Below, one piece after another: positions 25,121 to 34,297 of a stretch of DNA of 64,000 nucleotides. The notes below the pieces were generated by a model, which was not told the origin of the DNA, did not search any database, and saw nothing but the letters and a program-made list of their open reading frames with translations. The stretch covers positions 5,924,001 through 5,988,000 of the forward strand of contig NZ_CP023747.1 of assembly GCF_008704995.1 (NCBI RefSeq), read 5' to 3'. The DNA is from Streptomyces nodosus. Its GTDB lineage: Bacteria > Actinomycetota > Actinomycetes > Streptomycetales > Streptomycetaceae. The position numbers and the translations under genes are program-made. Numbering within the stretch: position 1 is the stretch's first letter; each line of letters starts with the position of its first letter.

Positions 25121-26635
25121 ATGAGTCCTGTCATCATTGCGGTGGTGGGAGTCGTCGTTCTCCTCGTGCTGATCGCGCTGGTCGTGATCACTCGCTACAA
25201 GGTGGCGGGGCCGAGTGAGGCGTTCATCATCACGGGTCGGCGGGGCAAGAAGGCCACCGATCCGCAGACCGGTCAGGTCTTCACCGACAACAGCGGTCAG
25301 AAGGTCGTCGTCGGCGGCGGTGTGTTCGTCGTCCCGTTCGTCCAGCAGAAGTTCAGTCTCGACCTGTCCTCGCGGCACATCCCCGTCGCGGTGCGCGGCG
25401 CGGTCACCCTGCGGGGTGTGAAGGTCAACCTGGACGGTGTCGCGATCGTCAAGGTCGGCGGCACCGAGGACGCCATCCGCGCCGCGGCCCAGCGGTTCCT
25501 GATGCAGCAGGACGGCATCGTCGGCTTCACCCAGGAAGTGCTCTCCGGCGCGCTGCGGGCGATCGTGGGCCGGATGTCGGTCGAGGACATCATCCGGGAC
25601 CGTGCGGCGTTCGCCGGCCAGGTGGCCGAGGAGGCGGAGGCGAGCCTGTCGGGGCAGGGCCTGGCCCTGGACGCCTTCCAGATCCAGGACATCACCACCG
25701 AGGGCTCCTACCTGGAGGACCTCGGCCGGCCCGAGGCGGCCCGCGCCAAGCAGGAGGCGGACATCGCCGAGGCCGTGGCCCGCCGCGCCGCGGAGCAGGC
25801 CCGGCTGAAGGCCGAGGAGGAGATAGCGGTCGCGCAGCGGACCTTCTACCTCAAGCAGGCCGAGATCAAGGCAGAGACCGACGAGGCCTCCGCCCGTGCC
25901 GCCGCAGCCGGCCCGCTGGCCGAGGCGGCCCGCCAGCAGGACATCCTGATCGAGCAGGAGAAGGTCGCCGAGCGGCAGGCCGCACTGACCGACCGTCAGC
26001 TCGACACCCAGGTCCGCAAGCCGGCCGACGCCCAGCGGTACGCCGCCGAGCAGGAGGCCGAGGCCAAGCGGGTGGCCCGCGTCAAGCAGGCCGAGGCCGA
26101 GCGGCTGGCCGCGATCGCCGCCGCCCAGGGTGAGGCCGAGCGGGCCCGCCTGACCGGTGAGGGCGAGAAGCAGCGCCGCAGCGCGCTGGCCGAGGCCGAG
26201 GCCATCGAGGGTCTCAAGCAGGGTGAGGCCGAGCGGGCCCGGCGTGGCGCGATCGCGGAGGCGGTCCGGCTGGAGGGCGAGGCCGAGGCGGCGGCCATCG
26301 GCGCCAAGGGTGCGGCCGAGGCCGAGGCCATGGAGAAGAAGGCCGACGCGTACGAGCGCTACGGCGACGCGGCGGTGCTGCAGATGGTCGTGGGGGCGCT
26401 GCCGGAGATCGTCGCCAAGGCCTCCGAGCCGCTCAGCGCGGTGGAGAAGATGACCGTGATCTCCACGGACGGTGCCGGCCGCATCCCGCGGGCGGTCGCC
26501 GACAACGTGGCCCAGGGCATCGAACTCCTCGGCTCCACCACGGGAGTCGACCTCGCCGAGCTGCTGAAGGGGATGTCCCGCCGGACCGGCACCGCGCCCG
26601 CCGCGGTGAACGGAAGGACCGAGATCACCGACTGA
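25121..26635 (+). CDS. Flotillin-like SPFH membrane scaffold protein
   Basis: The protein is 504 aa. A single N-terminal helix (VIIAVVGVVVLLVLIALVVITRY) is followed by an SPFH/band-7 domain (AFIITGRRGKKATDPQTGQ, then SRHIPVAVRGAVTL). A long Ala/Glu-rich coiled coil runs from about 200 to 440, with repeated EAEAKRVARVKQAEAERLAA units as in flotillins, and a short C-terminal tail. Flotillins oligomerise and organise membrane microdomains. The coiled coil and NfeD neighbour make the FloT/YuaG-type assignment firm. A composite hairpin terminator follows. Confidence 0.92.
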   Translation: MSPVIIAVVGVVVLLVLIALVVITRYKVAGPSEAFIITGRRGKKATDPQTGQVFTDNSGQKVVVGGGVFVVPFVQQKFSLDLSSRHIPVAVRGAVTLRGVKVNLDGVAIVKVGGTEDAIRAAAQRFLMQQDGIVGFTQEVLSGALRAIVGRMSVEDIIRDRAAFAGQVAEEAEASLSGQGLALDAFQIQDITTEGSYLEDLGRPEAARAKQEADIAEAVARRAAEQARLKAEEEIAVAQRTFYLKQAEIKAETDEASARAAAAGPLAEAARQQDILIEQEKVAERQAALTDRQLDTQVRKPADAQRYAAEQEAEAKRVARVKQAEAERLAAIAAAQGEAERARLTGEGEKQRRSALAEAEAIEGLKQGEAERARRGAIAEAVRLEGEAEAAAIGAKGAAEAEAMEKKADAYERYGDAAVLQMVVGALPEIVAKASEPLSAVEKMTVISTDGAGRIPRAVADNVAQGIELLGSTTGVDLAELLKGMSRRTGTAPAAVNGRTEITD

Positions 26636-26650
26636 TCGGTACGCGCAACG

Positions 26651-26715
26651 GGACGCCCGGACCGGGGTGTCGCGGACGGGGCGACTCGTCCGTGACACCG
26701 CGGGGCCGGGCGTCC
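26651..26715 (+). terminator. Composite hairpin after the flotillin gene
   Basis: The outer arms GGACGCCCGG (26651-26660) and CCGGGCGTCC (26706-26715) are perfect. The inner arms GGTGTCGCGGACG (26666-26678) and CGTCCGTGACACC (26687-26699) pair with one mismatch. It starts 15 bases after the stop. Confidence 0.75.
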
Positions 26716-26808
26716 GCCGTTCGTACGGGACCGGGAAGGTGACGTCGCCAGGACGGTGACCCGGCGGGCCGCGGAGGCCGGGACGGGACGGGAGAAGATG
26801 GTGAGGGA

Positions 26809-26841
26809 GCGTTGCGGGCCGCTCGTGGAGGCCCGCAACGC
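26809..26841 (-). terminator. Hairpin between flotillin and a small reverse ORF
   Basis: GCGTTGCGGGCC (26809-26820) pairs perfectly with 26830-26841 around a 9-base loop. It lies 26 bases past the stop of the small reverse ORF, so it is a fitting terminator for that ORF. Confidence 0.65.
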
Positions 26842-26866
26842 CCCCTGGTCTGTGCCTGAGCGGTGC

Positions 26867-27016
26867 TCAGGAGGCGGCGAGGACGCCGGGCCCGTCCATG
26901 ACGGCCGTCCGGAACGGGAGAGCGACCGGCCGGGCCGCGGCGAAGGTGCCACGGAGGTGCGGCGGTGCGGCCGTGCAGGCGGCGACGGTCGCTCTGGCGC
27001 GGTCGGGCGCGAACAT
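26867..27016 (-). CDS. Small hypothetical protein, 49 aa
   Basis: ATG 27016 on the reverse strand has GAGGAG five bases upstream. The ORF runs 49 codons (starting MFAPDRARATVAA, ending GPGVLAAS) to a TGA at 26869-26867, followed by a terminator-like hairpin. A plausible promoter on the same strand has -35 TTGGGA and -10 TAGCGT (27113-27084) with an 18-base spacer. The full set of signals supports a real gene despite its size. The sequence is Ala/Arg-rich and unrecognised. Confidence 0.5.
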   Translation of the reverse strand: MFAPDRARATVAACTAAPPHLRGTFAAARPVALPFRTAVMDGPGVLAAS

Positions 27017-27099
27017 GAGTCTCCTCACGGGCCGCCGGTGGGGGCCGCCGGGGTGGGGGGTACCCGGGCGAGCGGCATGCCCTCACGCTAGAAGCCGGA

Positions 27100-27137
27100 G
27101 GGTTCCCCTCCCAATGAGGGAACCCCCTAAGGGAACC
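27100..27137. promoter_or_regulatory. Cluster of GGGAACC repeats upstream of the small ORF
   Basis: GGGTTCCC (27100-27107) is inverted relative to GGGAACCC (27118-27125), and a third copy GGGAACC lies at 27131-27137, 13 bases from the second. They overlap the -35 region of the predicted promoter of the small reverse ORF. They could be an operator or, less likely, ECF-sigma -35 elements. Confidence 0.4.
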
Positions 27138-27206
27138 GGGCAGGGAAAACCCTCGGTCCCCGCGCACGGCACGGCCTGACGGTTCATCAGCGCTCCGTGG
27201 CTGCGG

Positions 27207-30026
27207 CTAGCCCTGCCCCGCCGCCAGGCGGACGATGTCGACCCGGGAGCGGATCCCCAGCTTGCGGTAGACCCGGGTGAGCGTCGCCTCCACCGTCTTC
27301 ACGCTGATGAACAGGCGTGCCGCGATCTCCCGGTTGGTCGCGCCCTCCATCACCAGCGCGGCGACCTGCCGTTCGGTCGCGGCGAGGCACTCGAGGGTGG
27401 CCGTGGTCCGGGCCGGCCGGCCCGGTTCGCCGGCCGCGACCGTCTCCACCCGGCGCAGCCAGGGCATCGCCCGGCAGCGCCGGAAGAGACGGGCCGCCTC
27501 GGCGTACGAGACCGGTCCACGACCCTGGGCGCGCACCTCCGCCAGCGCATAGGCCGTACGGGCCTCCTCCAGCCCCTGGCCCAGCCTCGCCAGCCGGTCC
27601 CGGGCCGCGGCCAACTGCCGTTCGGCGGCTTCCGTCTCCCCGCGCCCGGCTCGGACCAGGGCCTCCGCCCGGTCCAGCACCGCGAGCACGCCGGACCGTT
27701 CGAGCCGGCGCGCCCGGGTCCGCGCGGCGTCGACGAGCGCCTGAGCCTCGGCGGGCTCCCCGATGCGCACCAGCGCCTCGGCGAGATCGCCGTGCCAGCG
27801 TCCCCTGGCCGGATCGGTGACCCCGAGCCCCTCCTCCAACTCCCCTACCCGGCGCAGCGAACGCACCGCCCCCTCCGTGTCCCCCGCGACCAGCTGGGCG
27901 TGGCCCAGTGCGGCCAGGGCCCGCGACAGATAGATCGCATCGCCGTTCCGCTCGGTGCGTGCCACCGCCTCGCGGGCCAGTGCCAGAGCCCGGTCCACCT
28001 CGCCGCCTGCGGCCTCCGCGAACGAGGCGAGCATCGCGCTCGGGGCCTCGCCGATGCCGGTGTCCCGGGACAGCCGCAGACTCTCCCGCGCGAGATCCAG
28101 AGCTCGTCCGCAGTGTCCGGCCCGCAGCTCCGTCTCGGCCAGCCCGCGCAGGAAGTGCACCTCGGCCTCGACCGTCCCGCGCCGCCGGGCCTCGCGCAGC
28201 AGCGCGCTGACCGCGGTGCGAGCCTCGGCCAGCTGGTCGCTCATGATCAGCCAGCGGAACCGCACGGCACCGGGGCCGTTGTGGTCGCAGGCCACCCGGG
28301 GGTCCTGCGGCTCCTGCTGGGCGCGTGCGATGGTCGTGGGCGCGTCCGGATGCCCCATCAGCGTCTCGGCGTGGGCCTGGAAGGCCAGGGCCAGCAGCTC
28401 GTTGCGCCGGTCACCGGCCCGGGCCGCCAGCTCCGCGGCGAGCGCGCCCTCGTCCCGGGCCTGTCCGAAGTCCCCCTCCACCAGCACGGCCCGCCAGCCG
28501 AGCAGATAGTGCACCAGGGTGAGCAACCGGGGGTCGTCGCCCGCGTCCACCAGCGCCTGCGGGAACGCCGCGTCCACCTCGGCCATCGCATGCCCGGCGG
28601 AGTTGATCACCACCATCCACGCCCGTACCCGGTCCGCCGGATCGGTGGCACGGTCCAGCACATCGTGGGCGATGTCCCGGGCGAGGTCGGTCTCCCCGGC
28701 GGTCAGCGCGTCCTCGGCCGCCTGGAGCCGCCGTGCCTCGGGACCCGGCAGCACGTCCGCGGGCGTACGGCGGGCCGCGAGCAGCCCGAGCCCCGCGGCC
28801 ACCGAGGGGGCGCCCCGGTCCCGGGCGGCGGCAGCGGCCTCACCCAGACGTGCGGCCACCCGGGGGTCGGTCCCGGTGGTCGCCAGCGCCAGATGCCGGG
28901 CCCGCTCGATCGGATCGGAGGCCGCCGTCGACAGCGCGGCATGGGCGTCGCGCCGCTCCTGCGCACCGGCCTGCGCATACAGCGCGGCCGATATCAGCGG
29001 ATGAGCGAACCGCACGCCCGGCGCGTCCTGTTCGGTCACCAGCAGCCCCAGGGCGGCGGCCTGCGCGGTCTCCGCCTCCGCGTTCTCCCGGCCCGCCGCG
29101 CGCAGCAGCGCCAGGGTGGGCCGGGCCCCCGCGCTGGCCACCAGCAGGGTGCGGCGCGCCTGTGCCGAGAGAGCTTCCAGCCGGTTGAGCACCAGGGCGC
29201 GCAGCGAGGTCGGCACGGGCAGCGGCTCACCCGGGCGCGGCGGTGTCGGGCTCTCGACGAGGGCACGGCCGAGTTCCAGCGCGAACAGCGGGTTGCCGCC
29301 GCTGGTGCGATGGATGTCCCGGACGATGGAGCGGGGCAGCCCGGAGTAGCCGCGGTGGCTCAGGAGCTGGGCGGTCTGGGGGCGGGAGAGCGGGTCGACT
29401 CTGAGCGTGAGGGTGCCCGGCGGGGCCGTGTCCAGCTGGCCGTGGTGCTCCCGGCCCTGCGGCTCGCTGTGGGTACGGACCGCGCACAGCAGCTGCACCG
29501 GGGTGCCGCCCAGACGCCGTGCCGCGAAGCCGAGGAGTTCGGTGCTGGCCGGGTCCAGCCACTGCAGATCGTCGGCGACGATCAGCACCGGACCGCGGGC
29601 GGCGAGCGCGCGCAGCGTGGACAGCACCGCGAGCCGCAGCGCCAGACCGTCCCGTTGCAGTGTGGACTCGCCGCGGCCGGTGAGAGCGGACTCCAGGGCG
29701 GTGCGCTGCGGGGCGGGCAGCTGTGCGGCGACCTCGTCCATGACGAGACCGAGTAGATCGGCGAGGGCGAGGAAGGGGAGGTGGGATTCGGACTCGGTCG
29801 CCGAGCAGCGCAGCACGGTGTGCACCTCGCGGCCGCGTTTTTCGGCCAGCGCGCGCAGCACCGTCGACTTCCCGATCCCGGCCGGGCCGTGCACCAGCAC
29901 GCTCCCCCCGGCGGCGAGCTGCTCCCGCGCCCCCGCCACCAGGTCCTCCCGGCCGATGAGCAGGTTCTCCCGGCCGATGACCAGGTCGGGGCGGGGCCTC
30001 ACAGGCTCCCGGAAATCCCGTCGCAC
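27207..30026 (-). CDS. LAL-type LuxR family transcriptional regulator with AAA ATPase domain
   Basis: The protein is 939 aa from GTG 30026, behind AAGGGGAG. The P-loop GPAGIGKST is at 47-55 and a Walker B-like VLIVADDLQWLD at about 155-166. A long TPR-like helical middle follows. The C-terminal LuxR helix-turn-helix spans about 870-935 (ATERQVAALVMEGATNREIAARL, then KTVEATLTRVYRKLG). LAL regulators are large ATP-dependent activators, often of secondary metabolism or sugar use. The N-terminus contains a tandem duplication (LVIGREN, LLIGRED). No pathway cluster lies immediately beside it, so the target is unknown. Confidence 0.92.
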   Translation of the reverse strand: MRRDFREPVRPRPDLVIGRENLLIGREDLVAGAREQLAAGGSVLVHGPAGIGKSTVLRALAEKRGREVHTVLRCSATESESHLPFLALADLLGLVMDEVAAQLPAPQRTALESALTGRGESTLQRDGLALRLAVLSTLRALAARGPVLIVADDLQWLDPASTELLGFAARRLGGTPVQLLCAVRTHSEPQGREHHGQLDTAPPGTLTLRVDPLSRPQTAQLLSHRGYSGLPRSIVRDIHRTSGGNPLFALELGRALVESPTPPRPGEPLPVPTSLRALVLNRLEALSAQARRTLLVASAGARPTLALLRAAGRENAEAETAQAAALGLLVTEQDAPGVRFAHPLISAALYAQAGAQERRDAHAALSTAASDPIERARHLALATTGTDPRVAARLGEAAAAARDRGAPSVAAGLGLLAARRTPADVLPGPEARRLQAAEDALTAGETDLARDIAHDVLDRATDPADRVRAWMVVINSAGHAMAEVDAAFPQALVDAGDDPRLLTLVHYLLGWRAVLVEGDFGQARDEGALAAELAARAGDRRNELLALAFQAHAETLMGHPDAPTTIARAQQEPQDPRVACDHNGPGAVRFRWLIMSDQLAEARTAVSALLREARRRGTVEAEVHFLRGLAETELRAGHCGRALDLARESLRLSRDTGIGEAPSAMLASFAEAAGGEVDRALALAREAVARTERNGDAIYLSRALAALGHAQLVAGDTEGAVRSLRRVGELEEGLGVTDPARGRWHGDLAEALVRIGEPAEAQALVDAARTRARRLERSGVLAVLDRAEALVRAGRGETEAAERQLAAARDRLARLGQGLEEARTAYALAEVRAQGRGPVSYAEAARLFRRCRAMPWLRRVETVAAGEPGRPARTTATLECLAATERQVAALVMEGATNREIAARLFISVKTVEATLTRVYRKLGIRSRVDIVRLAAGQG
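29941..29982 (-). repeat. 21-bp tandem duplication at the LAL N-terminus
   Basis: Units 29941-29961 and 29962-29982 differ at only two positions and encode LLIGRED and LVIGREN, seven codons each. The consensus family start has a single such motif (LxGRExELxxL), so one copy looks recently added. Confidence 0.7.
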
Positions 30027-30250
30027 GGTGACCGCTCCCCTTCGTGTGTCGTTCGCTGGCCCATGCTAAGCAAGAGACGTCTGAATTCGGCCAGCAGCAG
30101 CGGTGAGGCAGACAACAGCGGGGCTGTACAGAGGAATTCAACGACGTGAACGAGGTGAGAACCCGTGGTCGACGGGCGGTGCGCAGCAGCGGTGCCACAC
30201 GGCCGCGCGGGCGGGTGGGCCGAGGGCGGTCCCGCGGCCTTCGGTCCGGC

Positions 30251-31087
30251 TCACGGCAGAACCCCCGCCCGTCGTGCCGCCACGACCGCCTCCCAGCGGG
30301 TGTGCGCACCCAACTTCCGCATGGCCGACCGTAGATACGCCTTCACGGTCTCCGGGCGCAGCCCCAGCAGCTCCGCGGTGGCCGCATTGGTCGAGCCTCC
30401 CGCCACACACGACAGGACGTCCACCTCCCGCGGGGCGAGGTGCGCCGCCCGCGCCGACCGGACCGGGGCGCCCGCGCCCGCCAACCGTCCGCAGACCGCG
30501 AGGAGTTCGGTCCGCAGCACGGGGTCCTCGACCCGCTGTGCCAGGGACCGCAGCGCACCATGGGCGTCACGGACCCGCTCCCAGGCCGCGCCGGCGGGAG
30601 CCTCGGGTTCCCGTACCGCCCCCAGCAGGGCGCGCGCCTCCTCCCGGGCGACCAGGGACTGTTCCACGTCCCGCGCCGCCGCCACGGCCGCGTTCAGCAC
30701 CCGGTCGCCCAGCGGCTGTGCCGTCCGCAGGGCGCCGTACAGCACACCGCGCACCCGGCGCCGTACGACGACCGGGACCGCGAGCACCGACTTGAGGCCC
30801 TCCGTCGCCACCGCCACGTCGTACTCGTGGCTGATCTGCCGGGACGCCGAGTAGTCCGTCACCGCGCACGGCCGGGACAGTGCGACCACCTTGCCGCCCA
30901 GACCGTTGCCGGAGACCACGGCGAGCGAGCTGAGCGCCGTCGTCGCGTTGCCGTTGAGCTCGCTGATCCGCATCTGCCGCCGCCCGTTCTCCACGAGCCC
31001 GCCGAAGGCGACCGGCAGCCCCGTGGCCCGCCGCAGCCGCACCAGCGCGCCGCGCACCTGCACCGCCTCGGCTGCGTCGGCCGCCAT
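30251..31087 (-). CDS. GAF-domain LuxR-type transcriptional regulator
   Basis: The protein is 278 aa; ATG 31087 lies behind AAGGGG. A GAF-like sensor covers about 1-150 (GLPVAFGGLVENGRRQMRI, ending in VLYGALRTAQPLGD). The LuxR helix-turn-helix is at the C-terminus (LAPREVDVLSCVAGGSTNAA, then ETVKAYLRSAMRKLG). It is divergent from an acyl-CoA ligase gene, with which this regulator type is commonly paired in actinomycetes. A hairpin/palindrome lies 24 bases upstream. Confidence 0.88.
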   Translation of the reverse strand: MAADAAEAVQVRGALVRLRRATGLPVAFGGLVENGRRQMRISELNGNATTALSSLAVVSGNGLGGKVVALSRPCAVTDYSASRQISHEYDVAVATEGLKSVLAVPVVVRRRVRGVLYGALRTAQPLGDRVLNAAVAAARDVEQSLVAREEARALLGAVREPEAPAGAAWERVRDAHGALRSLAQRVEDPVLRTELLAVCGRLAGAGAPVRSARAAHLAPREVDVLSCVAGGSTNAATAELLGLRPETVKAYLRSAMRKLGAHTRWEAVVAARRAGVLP

Positions 31088-31110
31088 CCGCTCACCCCTT
31101 CGTCGCGGCT

Positions 31111-31126
31111 ACCCCCGTTCGGGGGT
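31111..31126. promoter_or_regulatory. Inverted repeat ACCCCCG-TT-CGGGGGT
   Basis: Seven-base arms around TT lie in the 156-base divergent promoter between the GAF-LuxR regulator and the acyl-CoA ligase. It may be the regulator's operator. Confidence 0.45.
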
Positions 31127-31243
31127 GGTGAGACCTCTATCACGGATTACACGATGCTAGTGCCGCGTCAGGCAACGTCCGCCCCGCCGGGCGAACGCCG
31201 CCTGCCGCGGGCGTGGGCGGCTGTCCGGCGATGAGGAGAACAC

Positions 31244-32923
31244 ATGACGGCGAACAGCGAGGCGACGGAGTCGTTCCGTGCCGCACGGGACTTTCTGCTG
31301 GCGCACCGGGAGGACTATGCCTCGGCCTACCGGGGCTTTCGCTGGCCGCGCCCCGCGCACTTCAACTGGGCGCTCGACTGGTTCGACGCGATCGCGGACG
31401 GGAACGACCGCACCGCCCTGCACATCGTGGAGGAGGACGGCGCCGCCGTCGCCCTGTCCTTCGCCGAGCTGTCCGAGCGCTCCAACAGGGTGGCGAACCG
31501 GCTGCGTGCCTGGGGGGTGAGCGCCGGGGACCGCCTCCTGGTCATGCTCGGCAACCAGGCGGAACTGTGGGAGACCGCGCTGGCCGCGATGAAGCTGCGC
31601 GCGGTCGTCATCCCGGCCACCCCGCTGCTCGGCCCCGCCGACCTGCGTGACCGGGTGGAGCGCGGCCGGGTCCGTCATGTCGTGGCGCGCGCCGGGGACA
31701 CCGCCAAGTTCGACGAGGTGACCGGCGACTACACCCGGATCGCGGTCGGCGGCGCCCCCGAGGGCTGGCGGGCCTACGAGGACGCGTACACCGCCGCCCC
31801 CGACTTCGAGCCGGACGGGCCCACCCGCGCGGACGACCCGCTGATGCTGTACTTCACCTCCGGCACCACCGCCAGCCCCAAGCTGGTCGAGCACACCCAT
31901 GTCTCCTATCCGATCGGTCATCTGGCGACGATGTACTGGGTCGGCCTCAGGCCCGGGGACGTGCATCTGAACATCTCCTCCCCGGGCTGGGCCAAGCACG
32001 CCTGGTCCAATCTGTTCGCCCCGTGGAACGCGGAGGCGACCGTCTTCCTGCACAACTACACCCGCTTCGACGCCCCCCGGCTGATGGCCGAGATGGACCG
32101 CGCGGGCGTCACCACCTTCTGCGCCCCGCCGACCGTGTGGCGCATGCTCATCCAGGCCGACCTCACCCAGCTGCGCACCCCGCCGCGCGAGGCCGTCGCC
32201 GCGGGCGAACCGCTCAACCCCGAGGTCATCGAGCAGGTGCGGCGCGCCTGGGGCGTCACCATCCGGGACGGCTTCGGGCAGACGGAGACGGCCGTGCAGG
32301 TCTCCAACAGTCCCGGACAGCGGCTGAAGACCGGTTCCATGGGCCGGCCGAGCCCGGGCTTCCGGATCGAACTGCTGGACCCGGTGACCGGGGCGCCCGG
32401 TGCCACGGAGGGCGAGATCTCCCTGGACCTGTCCGACCGGCCGGTGGGCCTGATGACCGGCTACCACGGCGACCCCGGCCGTACGGCGGAGGCCATGGCG
32501 GGCGGCTACTACCGGACCGGGGACATCGGCTCCCGGGACGAGGACGGCTACATCACCTATGTGGGCCGCGCCGACGACGTCTTCAAGGCCTCCGACTACA
32601 AGATCTCCCCCTTCGAGCTGGAGAGCGCGCTCCTCGAACACGAGGCGGTGGCGGAGGCTGCGGTGGTGCCCGCCCCGGACGAGCTGCGCCTCGCCGTCCC
32701 CAAGGCGTACATCGTGCTCGCCGCCGGCTGGGAGCCAGGACCGGACACCGCGAAGGTCCTCTTCGAGCACTCCCGCGAGACCCTCGCCCCCTACCAGCGC
32801 GTCCGCCGTCTGGAGTTCGGCGAACTGCCCAAGACCGTCTCCGGCAAGATCCGCCGGATCGAGCTGCGCGAGGCGACCGCGGCGGGTTCCGGAAGCGAGT
32901 ACCGGGAGGAGGACTTCCGGTGA
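31244..32923 (+). CDS. AMP-dependent acyl-CoA synthetase (benzoate/medium-chain type)
   Basis: The protein is 559 aa; ATG 31244 has GAGGAG upstream. Adenylation motifs are complete: YFTSGTTASPKLVEH (A3), GFGQTE (A5), YYRTGDIGSRDEDGYITYVGRADD (A7-A8) and the C-terminal lysine in PKTVSGKIRRIELRE (A10). Overall it looks like the medium-chain fatty acid/benzoate-CoA ligase group rather than acetyl-CoA synthetase. It activates a carboxylic acid to an acyl-CoA with ATP. The divergent GAF-LuxR gene probably regulates it. The acid substrate cannot be told from sequence. Confidence 0.9.
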   Translation: MTANSEATESFRAARDFLLAHREDYASAYRGFRWPRPAHFNWALDWFDAIADGNDRTALHIVEEDGAAVALSFAELSERSNRVANRLRAWGVSAGDRLLVMLGNQAELWETALAAMKLRAVVIPATPLLGPADLRDRVERGRVRHVVARAGDTAKFDEVTGDYTRIAVGGAPEGWRAYEDAYTAAPDFEPDGPTRADDPLMLYFTSGTTASPKLVEHTHVSYPIGHLATMYWVGLRPGDVHLNISSPGWAKHAWSNLFAPWNAEATVFLHNYTRFDAPRLMAEMDRAGVTTFCAPPTVWRMLIQADLTQLRTPPREAVAAGEPLNPEVIEQVRRAWGVTIRDGFGQTETAVQVSNSPGQRLKTGSMGRPSPGFRIELLDPVTGAPGATEGEISLDLSDRPVGLMTGYHGDPGRTAEAMAGGYYRTGDIGSRDEDGYITYVGRADDVFKASDYKISPFELESALLEHEAVAEAAVVPAPDELRLAVPKAYIVLAAGWEPGPDTAKVLFEHSRETLAPYQRVRRLEFGELPKTVSGKIRRIELREATAAGSGSEYREEDFR

Positions 32924-33072
32924 TCGTGCCGCCGTGACGGACGACGCCGCACGGCCGCACGGGACCGGAATCGCCGCACGGGTATTCCGCCGCGGTGTCC
33001 CGTGGTGCCCCGCGAGGCGGCGTCGTCCCGGTGAGGCGCCGCCCCGCGGGACGGCCGTACGGTCGCTCGCCC

Positions 33073-33894
33073 TCAGCCGTGGTTCCGCCGGGCTCGCACA
33101 TACGGGCGGGAGTGCCGTCCGCGGCTCTTCCTCTCCACGCGCAGCACGATCAGCAGGATCAGGAGCAGCAGCGCCAGCCAGCTCACCACCACGCCGACCG
33201 GCCCGGTGTGATCGCCGACCATGACGGCGGGCAGGGCGGCCACGGCGGCCCAGAACGTCGCGATGCCCAGCGACTCGATCCGGACGGGCAGCCCCTCCCG
33301 GGCATGGCGGGACGCGTGGCGGGCGGCGACGGCGCCCGCGTACATGCCGAAGAGGCCCACGGCCAGCAGGGCGAGCGCCAGGGCCGTGAGGGCCTCCGGC
33401 TCACCGTCGGGGGTGTCGGCGGACTCCTGGGTGACGCCGCCCTCGCTGACCGCGGTGGTGTAGCCGCGCCAGCGGGTCAGTGTCACGGTGTCGCCCTTGT
33501 GGAGCTTGCTCAGCAACGGGTCCGGGCCGTCCATCTCGAGTTCGGCGGGGACCCCGCGGGGGCCGTCGAGGAAGAGCATGTACCGCGGGTTCCGTTGCCG
33601 CTCCTGGATGGTCCTGCCCCGCACGGTCGCCGGGACCGTGCGCAGACAGTCGGCGGCCGGGGCCACCGGGGACGGGCACGGCCGGGCCGCGCGATACGCC
33701 CGTACGTCCTCCAGCGCGCCGGGCACCGAGGCCAGCAGTACGGCTGTCGCCGTCACCGCCGCCACACCGAGGAGTGCCGCGGCGGTTCCCCAGACGCGGT
33801 GCCACCAGGTCGTCCGCCGCAGGCGCCGGGCACGCTCGGCCGCCTGTGCCGCCTCGAAGGCCCGTGCTGCCGCCTTCTCGTGCCTCCGGCTCAT
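33073..33894 (-). CDS. Four-helix membrane protein of unknown function
   Basis: The protein is 273 aa; ATG 33894 (MSRRHEKAAARAFEAAQAAE) is chosen within a much longer open frame because the upstream part is low-complexity. Membrane helices are visible at about 35-57 (GTAAALLGVAAVTATAVLL), 160-180 (ALTALALALLAVGLFGMYAGA), 205-225 and 232-252 (VVVSWLALLLLILLIVLRV). An external loop with two cysteines (ARPCPSP, ADCLRT) and a beta-rich stretch sits between helices 1 and 2. No family is recognised. Confidence 0.65.
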   Translation of the reverse strand: MSRRHEKAAARAFEAAQAAERARRLRRTTWWHRVWGTAAALLGVAAVTATAVLLASVPGALEDVRAYRAARPCPSPVAPAADCLRTVPATVRGRTIQERQRNPRYMLFLDGPRGVPAELEMDGPDPLLSKLHKGDTVTLTRWRGYTTAVSEGGVTQESADTPDGEPEALTALALALLAVGLFGMYAGAVAARHASRHAREGLPVRIESLGIATFWAAVAALPAVMVGDHTGPVGVVVSWLALLLLILLIVLRVERKSRGRHSRPYVRARRNHG

Positions 33895-34297
33895 GTCGGC
33901 CGCCCCCCCTGGTGCCCGAGCGGCACCCCTCCTCGCGCAGTGCGCGGTGCCCCTGCCACACGGATATTGCGCCATGGCGGCGGGGCCGGTGGGTACGTCG
34001 GTCATCGGCACAGTCGGCGGGCCCCGACTGCCGGAACACGGCAGAACAGGGGCTGGGCGGCGCTGCGGAGCGTCCCACCCCCATGGGTCGCCTCCGTCGG
34101 GTCCGGCCCCTGCATCCGGTCCCGTGCCTGTGCCGCCGCTCAGCCCCTTGCCGCAGGGCCCGCCGCCCCCGTGCCGGCGGGCCCTTGTACGGAGAAACTG
34201 CCCACGCACACGGGGAGTTGAAGCCTCCCGGCCGGGGTTCAGAGGTTGATTTGAGGTTGCTGCGGACGGGCGCGCGGCGCCGGTGCGTCCGGGCGGT
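33895..34297. other. 403-base interval between two membrane-protein genes
   Basis: I see no supported gene. It holds a terminator-like stem: GGGCCCGCCG (34156-34165) with CGGCGGGCCC (34175-34184) and a 9-base loop, plausibly ending transcription from the gene to the right. Confidence 0.5.
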
